Positions 44,031 through 54,900 of a stretch of 64,000 bases of DNA are shown here, piece by piece. The translations under genes were made by a program, and so were the position numbers. Numbering within the stretch: the first letter of the stretch is position 1; each line of letters opens with the position of its first letter. The notes under the pieces were generated by a model. That model was not told the DNA's origin. It did not search any database and saw only the letters and a list, made by a program, of their open reading frames with translations. The stretch is from Acanthochromis polyacanthus. Lineage: Eukaryota; Chordata; Actinopteri; Pomacentridae. The DNA lies in NCBI RefSeq assembly GCF_021347895.1, contig NC_067135.1, forward strand, positions 23,757,847 to 23,821,846, in the 5' to 3' direction.

Positions 44031-45522
44031 AATACTAGCTAAGAGTTTACATTATATCATTTGGAAAACAGCATTTTGGCGTTAAAAGCTTTGCCAGAAT
44101 CTCACTTAAACTAGCAAAAAGGCGAATTTTGTAAATTGTTGGAGTATTACTTGAAAGGTTTAAATTCGCAGGACGTAACAAAGAAGGAAAGCTAAAAAGC
44201 AAAGCTAGCTACATGATTTCGAGGTTATTGTAAATGAGGGAAAAGTTTAGTTAGTTTGTGACGAACGCCACCACATTGAAAAATACAAAAGGGACAAAAA
44301 AAATTCATTTACACATTTTGCCTCAGGTCTGTTGAAGTTAATGTTTGGAGCTTTAGCTCAAACATGAACAAGGCGGGAAACTTGTAAAGGATCATTTCTG
44401 TGCTTTATTTTTGATTTTCAGAAATGGTCGTTTTGTTGAACTAACCCTTGGAGCTGCTGTGAGGCGTCGATCCATGTCCAGCTCTGGTAGATTGTGCTAC
44501 TGTATCCATAGTGTGCCGGCTATTCGCTCTACACCTTAGAGGCTTTAGTGGTGTCGTGCCAAGTTCGTAGTGACTTCAGTGGGTTATGAAACATTCAGGG
44601 TGTGTGAGAGAGCGTGGGAGCTTGCATTTGATGCGAAAGTTGTCGTACATTTCAGAGTTTACTGTATCTTGCCTTGCACTTTACGAAGAAGCAAACTTAA
44701 CGGGGGGGAAAAAGACATTTTGCGTGTATGTGTGTGCGTGCGTGTTCAGAGTGTTTACGAGCGTTTTTTTTTTTTTTTAAATTGATTTGATGACAAGAAT
44801 CTTTTATTTATGACAAATGTATACGGACAAAAGTGTGTCGATGAAATGTAATATATCTAACCAATTGTAAAAGAATGATAAATATATAGAAATGTATACA
44901 CAAATGTTACATCAGTGGTTGTACAATTGCTCCCCTTGCCGATGTCATTCCATTGTTGCACCAATTTGCATTGACAAAGTAAGTTTATTTTAACTTTAAG
45001 CCAAAGTTATTGAGACTTTTAAGTGTTATTCAGACTATTACGCAAAGAGAAATGTTCAGTTTGTGTTATCGATGATATTTAGTTGAAATGTTTCCATAAT
45101 TTTTGCTTTGATTGGCTTTTGCTGTGCTAAAAATGACCACGAAGATATTGGACGCACACATGGAAGCCATTTTTGGATAACTAGTTGCCTGTGTTTTAGT
45201 GATTTTATCGCCTTATTTTTATTAACGCGTTGCAGAATTTTTTCAACATCATTTTGGACTGAAACTCTTCCGTCCGAGGAGTTACCTGGAGGTGACGAGG
45301 AACTGAAACGAATCCACAGATGCCATGTTTGTGCAACAGTATTCCATAGAGAACATTTGTGAACGCAGCCCTGATCTGAACAGCCTCTACTGTATATCCA
45401 GACTGTGTGCTCAATGCTGGAAGCCAGACTAGATGTTGCACGACCTTGTACGTTGCGAGGTGTTTTATTGTGTTATCGTGTGCAGTGTGTAACAAAGACA
45501 AAGTCAGTGCAACCCTCTGGAG

Positions 45523-45528
45523 ATTAAA
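45523..45528 (+). terminator. candidate polyadenylation signal of the DGK gene
   Basis: ATTAAA, followed about 25 bases on by a T/G-rich stretch (GGTGTCTTTATGTC). Spacing and context fit a cleavage site near 45545. Confidence 0.4.
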
Positions 45529-45545
45529 TGAATTATTCAAGTGTG

Positions 45546-48480
45546 AAGCCGGTGTCCACTGGTGTCTTTATGTCGATTATCGTGAGCTGAAGTTTTAGTC
45601 TGTTGTTTATCTCAGTTTATCTTGCAGGTGGAGAGAATATAAAAAAATCTGAACCGTTTCCTCAATTGTGTCTTCAAATCCCGACTAAAGGTAAAAGCTT
45701 ATGTAGCAGATTTTTATCTACCAACGGGCTTTATCTCACTGCCTTTTTCATCTGTTTTTTGGGGGGGGGGTGTATATGTTTGACGTCACATTCACAAGAA
45801 CCATCGGTTTTGGACTGCTTCTCCTCAAAGGTCTTTCTGACACATCAGGTAGGTAAATGGCAATGTTATAAATCCAAAAAGATAAATAATAAAGGCTTAT
45901 TCATGGCACCTACATGAACTTTTTTCTTCCTCTTTTCTTTTCCTACATGAACTTCTGATACACTCTCAAACAGAAGTATTGTGCCAAATGTTTTGATTTG
46001 GTGGTATAGGCTGATGTAAAGATACATACTAGTAGATTGTTGATGCTGAAATTTTGGAGGACATGCTATACTATGACGTTTTTGGTGACGTTTTGGACGA
46101 CATACTAAACAATGACACTTTTGGTCAAATTTCCGACTACATACCATACTAAGACAGTTCTGATTAAATCTCTGAAAATTTTTTTAAAAATGTCATAGTA
46201 TAGTACATCTATATAGTACGTTGTCCAAATGTTGATCAAAAACGTCAGTATGGTGTCCCAAACGCCACTAAAATGTCAGTTTAGTATGTCATCCAAAACA
46301 TCATCAAAAACTTCATCAAAAATGTCATACCACAATTCTGTCAAAAATATCATTGTGTAGTGTATCGTTCAAAACGTCATCAAAGACGTCATAGTTTAGC
46401 ATGTTGTCCATTCAGCGAAGACGTCATAGTTTAGCATGTTGTCCATTCAGCGAAGACGTCATAGTTTAGCATGTCGTCCATTCATCAAAGACGTCACAGT
46501 TTAGCATGTCGTCCATTCATCAAAGACGTCATAGTTTAGCATGTTGTCCATTCAGCGAAGACGTCATAGTTTAGCATGTTGTCCATTCAGCGAAGACGTC
46601 ATAGTTTAGCATGTCGTCCATTCATCAAAGACGTCATAGTTTAGCATGTTGTCCATTCAGCGAAGACGTCATAGTTTAGCATGTCGTCCATTCATCAAAG
46701 ACGTCATAGTTTAGCATGTTGTCCATTCATCAAGATGTCATAGTTTAGCATGTCGTCCATTCATCAAAGACGTCACAGTTTAGCATGTCGTCCATTCATC
46801 AAAGACGTCATAGTTTAGCATGTTGTCCATTCATCAAAGACGTTATAGTTTAGCATGTCGTCCATTCATCAAAGACGTTATAGTTTAGCATGTCGTCCAT
46901 TCATCAAAGACGTTATAGTTTAGCATGTCGTCCAAAATTCCACTAAAAACATTGTAGTATAGCATGTCGTCCAAAAGTTGATCAAAACGTCATAGCTTTG
47001 TATGTTGTCCAAAACGCCACTAAAAACATCTTAGTTTAGTATGTTGTCCAAAATATACTAAGCCGACTGGATGTAGTTAAACAGTCAGTTTAGTATGTGG
47101 TTAAAAATTTTATCAAAAGCTTCATAGTGTAGTATGTCGTCCAAAATGTCATCAAAAAGTCATAGTTTAGTATGTGGTAAAAATGTGATCAACAGCTTCA
47201 TAGTATAGTATGTCATCCAAAATGCCACTAAAGATGTCATCGTTTAGCATGTCGTACATATATTCATAAAAATGTCATATTATGACTATATACATATAGT
47301 ATAGTATGTCGTCCAAAATGGGGTAAAAACATAGTTTAGTATGTCGTTCAAAACGACATCAAAAACATCATAGTATAGCATTTCATTCAAAATTTCATCA
47401 AAAACAGCATAGTATAGCAGGTCGTCCTAAACGCCACTAAAAACGTCATAGTTTAGTATGTGGTAAAAATTTGATCAAAAATGTCATAGTATAGCATGTC
47501 GTCAAAAACATCATAGTCTACTATAGTATGTCGTCCAAAATTTGATTAAAATGTCCTATTTTAGTATTTGGTACAAAATTGGATCAAAAACGTCAGCTTA
47601 GTATGTCATTACTGATTTAATCAAAATCGTCATAGTTTAAGAATGATGTTCAAGACATGACTAAAAATGTCAGAGTTTAGTACGTTGTCCAAAATGTTTT
47701 GTAGGATATGGTGAAAATGGTGCAGCAGGTTGTAAAAAATGCTTACATGAAGTATTTTATAATTAAAAGTGGTTTAAGTAAAACCCAAACACTTGATCAG
47801 AAGTATACTGATGTGTTAAATCCTGTTCACAGATGCAGCCTGGTCTTGTCCTCTACTGAGCTACAGTTTGGATCCTTCAGTCTGGCCCTCTGAAGGTTCA
47901 CCTACACCTTGGATAAATCTTGTTGATCAGCCTGAAGGTCAGAAAAATCTGATTCTGCTTCTTCTTCAGCCTTTACACAGTCTGCTGGTGTTAAACTGTC
48001 CTTAACAGTAAAGTTTAGTTTCAACATTCTTTTCAAATGTAGTTAATCGCTAAAAACAAGATTCTGGTGTTGTTTAGTAGCCAAAGAATCGCCCCACACA
48101 CTGTGTTATGCCAGTGTTTGTTTGGCCGTAGTAAAGCTGGCCAGTGACTAATACAGTGTAGGCTGTTCACAGATGTACAATAGGCTTATAATAATGACAA
48201 CAATGTGTGGAAATACAATTACAGCATGACTCACTAAGGCTAATCCCAGCTAGAGTGTTTTGTTTGGAGCAGTGGCCTGTTAACACCAAAAGTGATTAAT
48301 TAGGCTTTTACATGAATCATTAATCTTTGTGCTTAAAACTCGGGGGACGTGATGGATAACAGTATTTATCTCACTGATTCAGCCATTTATCAGTGTTCAC
48401 TTCAGCTGCAGACGACTGAGAAGTTGTATTGAAGTTCCCTTTAGAGAAACGTCACCTCTAATGAAACATGAAGGACCCAG
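45546..48480. other. intergenic region between convergent gene ends
   Basis: Contains a G run (about 45762-45770), the minisatellite block (46040-47705) and about 750 bases of ordinary AT-rich sequence before the melusin 3' end. No gene seen. Confidence 0.6.
46040..47705. repeat. minisatellite with a 35-bp core array between the two genes
   Basis: The core (46388-46911) has fifteen units of 35 bases (one of 34) starting GTCATAGTTTAGCATG. Two main variants differ at TTGTCC/TCGTCC and CAGCGAAGAC/CATCAAAGAC. Flanks on both sides are older diverged units with the words AGTATGTCGTCCAAAA and CACTAAAAACGTCATAG. Confidence 0.9.
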
Positions 48481-48498
48481 TAACTTGCTAGTATCTGC

Positions 48499-48504
48499 TT
48501 TATT
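48499..48504 (-). terminator. itgb1bp2: polyadenylation signal of itgb1bp2
   Basis: Perfect AATAAA on the minus strand, 73 bases past the stop codon, followed by sequence consistent with cleavage near 48480. The 3' UTR is therefore very short (about 95 bases). Confidence 0.7.
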
Positions 48505-48576
48505 TTCACTAATAAACATTCGACCGTTACAAAAATCAGTTCAACTTTGTTTTCTATGTTGAGAATCAGAACCCTG

Positions 48577-48993
48577 CTACTCGAGCTCCGGCATGTCTTC
48601 AAATCCTTCCTGCTCCTCCTGTATCCTCTGTTCCTCCAGCTTCCTCTTCTCCTCCATCGCCCTCTTCATCTCCTCCTCCACCTCCTTCCTCTTTAAGTTC
48701 TGCTTCTTCTCCTCCTCCTCCTTGTCCTTCTTCTTCTGCTCCTTCTTGTTCCTCGGTTTGTTCTCTGGAGTGTCGTAGGCCCAGTCCTCGTCAGAGTCGC
48801 TGATGTCGTCGTCCTCGATGTCCCAGTTGGGTTGGTCCGTCTCAGTCTCGGCGAACGGGTCCTCCACCGGCTCCGGTTCTGGTTTGTAGTTGGGGTCTTC
48901 CAGTTTGCCCCAGGACACTGGGTCGGCCTTACGGAGGGAGATCTCCACTTTGGACGGAACCATGTTGACTGAGCTCTGCTTCATGTTGATCAC
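48577..48993 (-). CDS. itgb1bp2: itgb1bp2 exon 11 (end of CS domain and charged tail)
   Basis: Acceptor CTGCAG. Encodes [20 protein letters not shown] then [14 protein letters not shown], finishing the CS domain. An acidic block ([14 protein letters not shown], residues 337-350) and about 60 Lys/Glu/Arg-rich residues with strong helix propensity follow. Stop TAG at 48577-48579. The acidic block corresponds to the Ca2+-binding tail described for melusin; the Lys/Glu helix looks like an extension. Confidence 0.95.
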   Translation of the reverse strand: MINMKQSSVNMVPSKVEISLRKADPVSWGKLEDPNYKPEPEPVEDPFAETETDQPNWDIEDDDISDSDEDWAYDTPENKPRNKKEQKKKDKEEEEKKQNLKRKEVEEEMKRAMEEKRKLEEQRIQEEQEGFEDMPELE

Positions 48994-51900
48994 CTGCAGG
49001 TAAATATACAGTTGAGGGGGTTAGAAGCAGAATGGTTTAACCCATGAAAAATCCAATCTGGGGCTGCACAGTGGAGTCGTGGTTAGCACTTTCGCCTTGC
49101 AGCAAGAAGATCCTTGGTTCAAATCCCGGGGTGGGCCTGGGATCTTTCTGCATGGAGTTTGCATGTTCTCCCTGTGCATGCGTGGGTTTTCTCTGGGCAC
49201 TGTGGCTTCCTCCCACAGTCCAAAAATATGCTGAGGTTAATTGAGTACTCTAAATTGTCCGTAGGTGTGAATGTGAGTGTGATTGTTTGTCTGTATATGT
49301 AGCCCTGTGACAGACTGGTGACCTGTCCAGGGTGTCCCCTGCCTTCACCCGAGTCAGCTGGGATAGACTCCGGCACCCCCCGCGACCCTAGTGAGGATAA
49401 AGCGGTGTACAGAGAATGGATAGATGGAAAATCCAATCTGAGTTTTATATCATTTCTGTATTATTTTATGGTCTACATTTTAGTGGTAAAGTGGTCTAAC
49501 TCAAAACCCAAATACAGCATTCCAGTGGAATGTTAGACCATTCTAGAAAACACAAAAGTCTGGACTCATTCTGGGTCAGTGGGTCAGAAAACTCTGCCTC
49601 CAAACCCTTATTGTCCAAGATGCTTCAAAAATTATCCAAAATTACTTAAATCTGTGCAGAATGGTCTAACCCACACAAAAAAAAAAAATCCAAACTGAGT
49701 TTTATATCATTTCTGTAATATTTTATGGTCTAGATTTTCGCGTCAAAGTGGTCTACTCCAAATACAGCACCGCAGCAGCATGTTAGATCATTCTTAAGAA
49801 CTACAGGAAGTGGGTCAGACCACTCTGCTTCCAAACCCTTCAATTGTTCTGATGGAGATTTTCCACTTTGAGGAGAGAATAACTCTATTCAAGTGTTTGG
49901 GGAAAAGATCTTTTTGAACCAGGGCAAGACTGCTCTGATTGAACATCCTCCTGTCGATCTCATTTGTTCTTGTTCAAAGACAGATTTCTGTTTTGAACAG
50001 AATCCAAGAACCACCACAGAAATTAAATGTTAACCTGGTAATACTTTAAGTTGTTACAGCTGACATCAACACCATTCAGAGAATTCAATCAGTTCTCATC
50101 CCGGCTACCACTGAGATACTTCTGGGTTGGTTTACTCAGAAACCTGAAAGTCTCTAAGTAGCAGCCATGATCAGGCCTGGTTGAATTCTTAAAATGCCAA
50201 TAAAAGCACATCAAACATCACATTTTAACATGTTCATTACACTGTGTAGTGGGGATCTTTTTCCTTCCACTGATCTGGGGTTTGGTCACTCCAGATATCC
50301 TCCTCTATGCACACCTTCTAGTTCTTCATGGTGGAATTGTGGATCCTGAGGTGTTTGTGTTTTGAAAACCTCCAAAACAAATCTCCCAAGAGGCATCAGA
50401 AGTCCAAGTTTCTCACCATATAGAGCAGTGTTTCTCAAATAGTGGGGGACGGAACTAATTAGCTGAACTAATGTCTGCATTTTTCTGCGGCGCACAAACT
50501 GTGCTGGCCATTGTGTCCTTGGTCATGCACATCGCTAATGTGACAGAAAAACATTTGTGAACCACTGCTATAGAAGAACGTTATTTCAATCATCTGAAAG
50601 TTGATTTTAAAAAAAACACACCCACGATCTGGTTGGATAGTAGAGGGAGCCATGTACCGGTTTCCAGCAGAGAACTAAAGCCGTAGACGAGCTGACTTTC
50701 ATCCTAGCTGCCCTCCATGAACGACACAAGGTACCCAACATCCAGCAGGAACATGTCTGAATTCTGAACACAGCTCCCACTTTGGCTCTTAACAGGCCCA
50801 TCCAGGGACACCGTTGGAAACCACCAAGGAGTTCCTTAACTACCTCAGCAGCCTCTACAACAGACACGGGCCAAGATTGACACAAGTCTTCAGCAGATTT
50901 GCAGGTGTTCTGCTCGTCTTGCATGAATGTAACATGATGCGGGACTCTGCTTTTCAGACTGTTCTCCTCCATCCTGAGCTGTTGGTTAAAACATTGTTCT
51001 ACTCACCCCCCACAGGTGGAACTCCCTCTTGAAGACCTTGTTGTTCTCAAACTGGATTTGACATGAGACCTACGGAGAGAACAGAGAACTCTGTTTTAAT
51101 CTCTGAATACTGTGCGAGTCATTAAATGAAGTTGGCTTTAACACTTTGATAAACAACGTGGGTGAAAAGAAACTCATTTTCCATTGAATTTGGGTCACTT
51201 TTGACTCATGTTGTGCATCAAAGGGTTAAGATGGCTGCATGTTTATACGGGACCACAACCTGAGGACGTTTCACCTCTAAACCCAGAAGATATTAGCCTA
51301 GCCGCACTAGACAACCCACGGCAACAAATTTAATTCTCTGCCAGGGTGGGTCTAGTTACCCTCCATAAGGCTCGAGGCTGGATTCTCCTAAAACTGGCCG
51401 GACGAATCACCATGAAGTGTAAAGTCAGAAGGCGGGTGTAACTAAGTGACGACAGAGGCGTGACGATTCTGACAGAAACAACCGGCGCACAATAAACAGT
51501 TATCTTTCAACTTGGCTTTGGCCACAGCCCTTAAAGATTTGAAGCTAAAATTCAACTTGAAAGATAAACAAAGGACGGCACTGAAGTGTTTCATTGAGAA
51601 GAAAGACGTATTTGGACTTATGCCGACGGGATATGGCAAATCCTTAATATACCAGTTGGCTCCGCTGGTTGGGAAGCTAATGGGACTTAGCCACAATCCG
51701 CCGGCGCTCTAGGAACTACGTCAGCCTATTCGTTGCTGATTGGTTGTATACCTACCCAATTGCTGCAGAGTGATTTGAAAGACAACCTTTTAGCCCGCCT
51801 CCCTCCCTGTCCAGCAGTCCTAGACCCTTGTGCCTTCAGAACATGGTTCTAGCGTGGCTAGGCTAAGAAGATATCTCATTTCTGACCAATTAGTGAGGAC

Positions 51901-54900
51901 ATCTAGGCGAGTTATGACCAACAGGTGGCCCTAAATAAACAGTTAGAGCTTAGATATCCTCTGGGTTTGGAGGTAAAACGCCTTCAAGAACTCCTCTTGC
52001 CTTCCACTGAAGCACTTTCATTAGCAAGAATCTACAGACCTGATGAGACATCACTTATAAAGGGCTATTATCTTTAACAAATCGGTTAGAAATCTAATAA
52101 ATATGAAGTATTTGTGATGCCAAGTTGGAGTCAGCGCTACAGGATTGAAGGGTTTTTCAACCAAAATCTATCCATTTACAAAAATACCCATAAACCTGCT
52201 GACTTTCTGTTGAAATATTATGGTACATTCATGAATTATTGCAGTTTTTTCGCTACCTGACACGTGAAAACATCCTCTTAATCGTCTCTGCTGGTGCTAA
52301 TAAACCACTTAACAGCCCATTTCTAAATGCTGCCTTATTATAAAGAGTTATTTTATCCTCACCACTGTCCGGTTGGCCTCGATGCTGGAAAGTCCAGGGT
52401 TGGCGTTCTTGGCGTAAATCGTCACGACGACGTTATTTCCAGTCTGATGCCAGTCGTATCGACACGCAACCTTCTTCTTGTCCTGAAAACACAGAGAAAT
52501 ACACAAAACAGACGTGGTTTTATGAGCACAAAGTGATCAGAGTTGTTGTAAATGAAAGTAACAGTTTACCTGCAGGATAAATTCTCTAATTATTCCTACG
52601 TGTTTGATCCTTTCAGGTTCTTTGTTGTTGTTTTTTTAGAACTCTATCTTGTAATAAATATGAGATTTGTATCACCAAAGTCTGAGTCTGATCAAAAAGG
52701 TTTCCAGCCAAGAGCAATAAACTAAACGTCAATGCGTAAATAAAAAGTAGGTCGTTAAAGCGGCGTTTCATCAGCCTTCAAAATCCAGTTTAAACATCAC
52801 TTTGTTGGGATTTCAAGGTTTTACTTTATCTCACTGAATTCTTGAAAAATAGCTCCAAAATCCAAGTTAAATACAAAACAAGATTGTGTATTTTCAGTTG
52901 CCTATGTGCTCCTGACTTAGAATCCAGCCTGAGGAGAGACTTATTAGCTTATTCTGTTCTATAAACAGACTTTCTTTGACCTCCTATCTGTCGTGTTGCG
53001 CTACAGGATCAGGATATCTCGGTGCTTTCACCTGCTTCAGGACCCAGCGGTGTTTCCCTGAGCTGCAGCCCTTCTGCTCCAGGAAAGCGTTGAAGTCGGT
53101 CGTCTTTATGCAGCAGCAGCTCCAGTATTTATACCTGAATGCAGAGATTTTCTCAAGTTTGAGCAGAAAATGAAAGATGTAAAGACGCTGCATTTGTTCT
53201 AATTACTGATGTTTAGCAAAGCCTTTGATGCTCCTCTGCTGCTTTGTTTACGTTCCTGCTGTGCAGCGGCCGTCTAATGAAGATTCTAATTCTGATCTTG
53301 TCCTCTGTACAGTCTTTGTTCTTACCCCTCATGGAAGACGGGGGCTCCGGGGTGGTGGGTGCAGACCTCCACGTCCGTTTCTGGACCCTGATACATCTGA
53401 ACACACAAACACCACCTGATCAATAATCGATCAAAGCGACGCTCGTGTTTGTTTGGATGCAGCATAAACAGAGTCATTTGCTGCAGAAACGAGGATTGTT
53501 TTTCTTTTTGTGAGCGGCTTTGCAACAGCTTGGATCAGTTTAGACACTTTGCATTAAAGACTTTTGTTATTTTACTGCCAAATTTAGATAAAGACGTCCT
53601 GTCAGTTCAGGGATTTGTTTCCTTTTATTGCCAAAACAATATTTAAATGACACATATTAAATTAAACTTTAACTGTTCCCTATTTACCTCTGCATATTTA
53701 CTTTCACAGAGGAGAAACTAGAGCCCAGCGTAGCAGCGGCGCTACGATTGCGTCTTCATTTCTGATTGGTAGTAGATTTGTAACCAGATGAGAGAGATCA
53801 ATCCTTCTTTTTTCATATTAAATCTGAGGAGTTCCGCCAACATTTCACACGTTCACCAGGTCTCAGAGCGCTTTTTGGTTGCAGTTCTGGGCTTGTAAGA
53901 ACGCACAATACAGCGTACAGTACAGAAATCTTTAGAAACCAGAGCACGGAACATTGTTCAACTTTTTTTAAATAAATTTAAGGGACACAGCTATGCAATT
54001 TCTGTCTTCTGAAATATATGTAGAAGAAAAGAACGATTTTCATTTGTTGAGGTTTATTGTAGTAGTTAAGACATAAGTCATTAAAACTTAGGATATAAGG
54101 GTTAAAATACTCCAAATAAACTGCACTGCAAGATGTAAAAATGTAAGAATATGTCCTGGTGGACGTGCACAATGTAAAAGCGTATTTTATACTACACTAT
54201 TGCACCTGAAGTCAAATTTGATTATCTAATGAAATATATTTATTAAGGGTGCTATACACACAGTGGCATGGCCGTTGGTGAGATTGTGCAGTAAATATAG
54301 AGTACAAAGCAGCCAGCACAAACGGAGCTTTTGCGTTTCCCTGTCAGTGTGATATTAAAATATTAATGGTTGATTAAACCTCTGAACCCTCAGGTCTGCT
54401 ATCCGACTCTGTAGCCGCTTTAGATTTAACATTTTAAATCTTTTCATGCCCAGGCTGTAAATGCAGTTTTAAATTTTCTGTACATTTTGTGTCACAAAAC
54501 ATTTTACTGTGTATGTAACAAATACATTTGATCTGAGATTTCAAAGGCGTGTTTACTTTTTTAATAACTGTCGAAATCACACTTGATCACAACAGATTTG
54601 AACTATCTTTATTCATCTGTGGCATGCAGTTTTATCATTAAAAAAATGGACCAAATCTAGGCTTATTATCATTTCATTCCACATGTCTTTACTTTATTTT
54701 ACATAAACTTTGAGTGAGGTCTTCTTTTGAAAATTGCCGAGAAATTAATGATCTCCTTTACTAAATAATTATGTAAAATTCTGCATTTTACAACAAAACT
54801 GAAAAGCCTTTACTGACTCAGCATGTTAAATTAGACAAATCAAAGGATTTTTCAGCATGGAAGCACATTTAAAAATGCACATTATCAGTAGTAAGTAGAG

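Larger units (their letters stand above)
40864..45545 (+). other. probable 3' UTR of the DGK gene
   Basis: No convincing coding frame follows the stop. The stretch contains an ATT microsatellite (about 42003-42023), three imperfect tandem units (42898-44030) and short T and G homopolymers. It ends with ATTAAA at 45523-45528 followed by a GT-rich segment. A 3' UTR of this length is known for eta-type genes. The end point is inferred. Confidence 0.4.

Noticed and set aside
46388..46911. Possible CRISPR-like array
   Set aside because: Whole 35-base units repeat with no variable spacers, in a vertebrate genome; it is a minisatellite. The same applies to 31547-31852.
48593..48778. Ser/Phe-rich plus-strand frame
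   Set aside because: Antisense shadow of the Lys/Glu-rich melusin tail.
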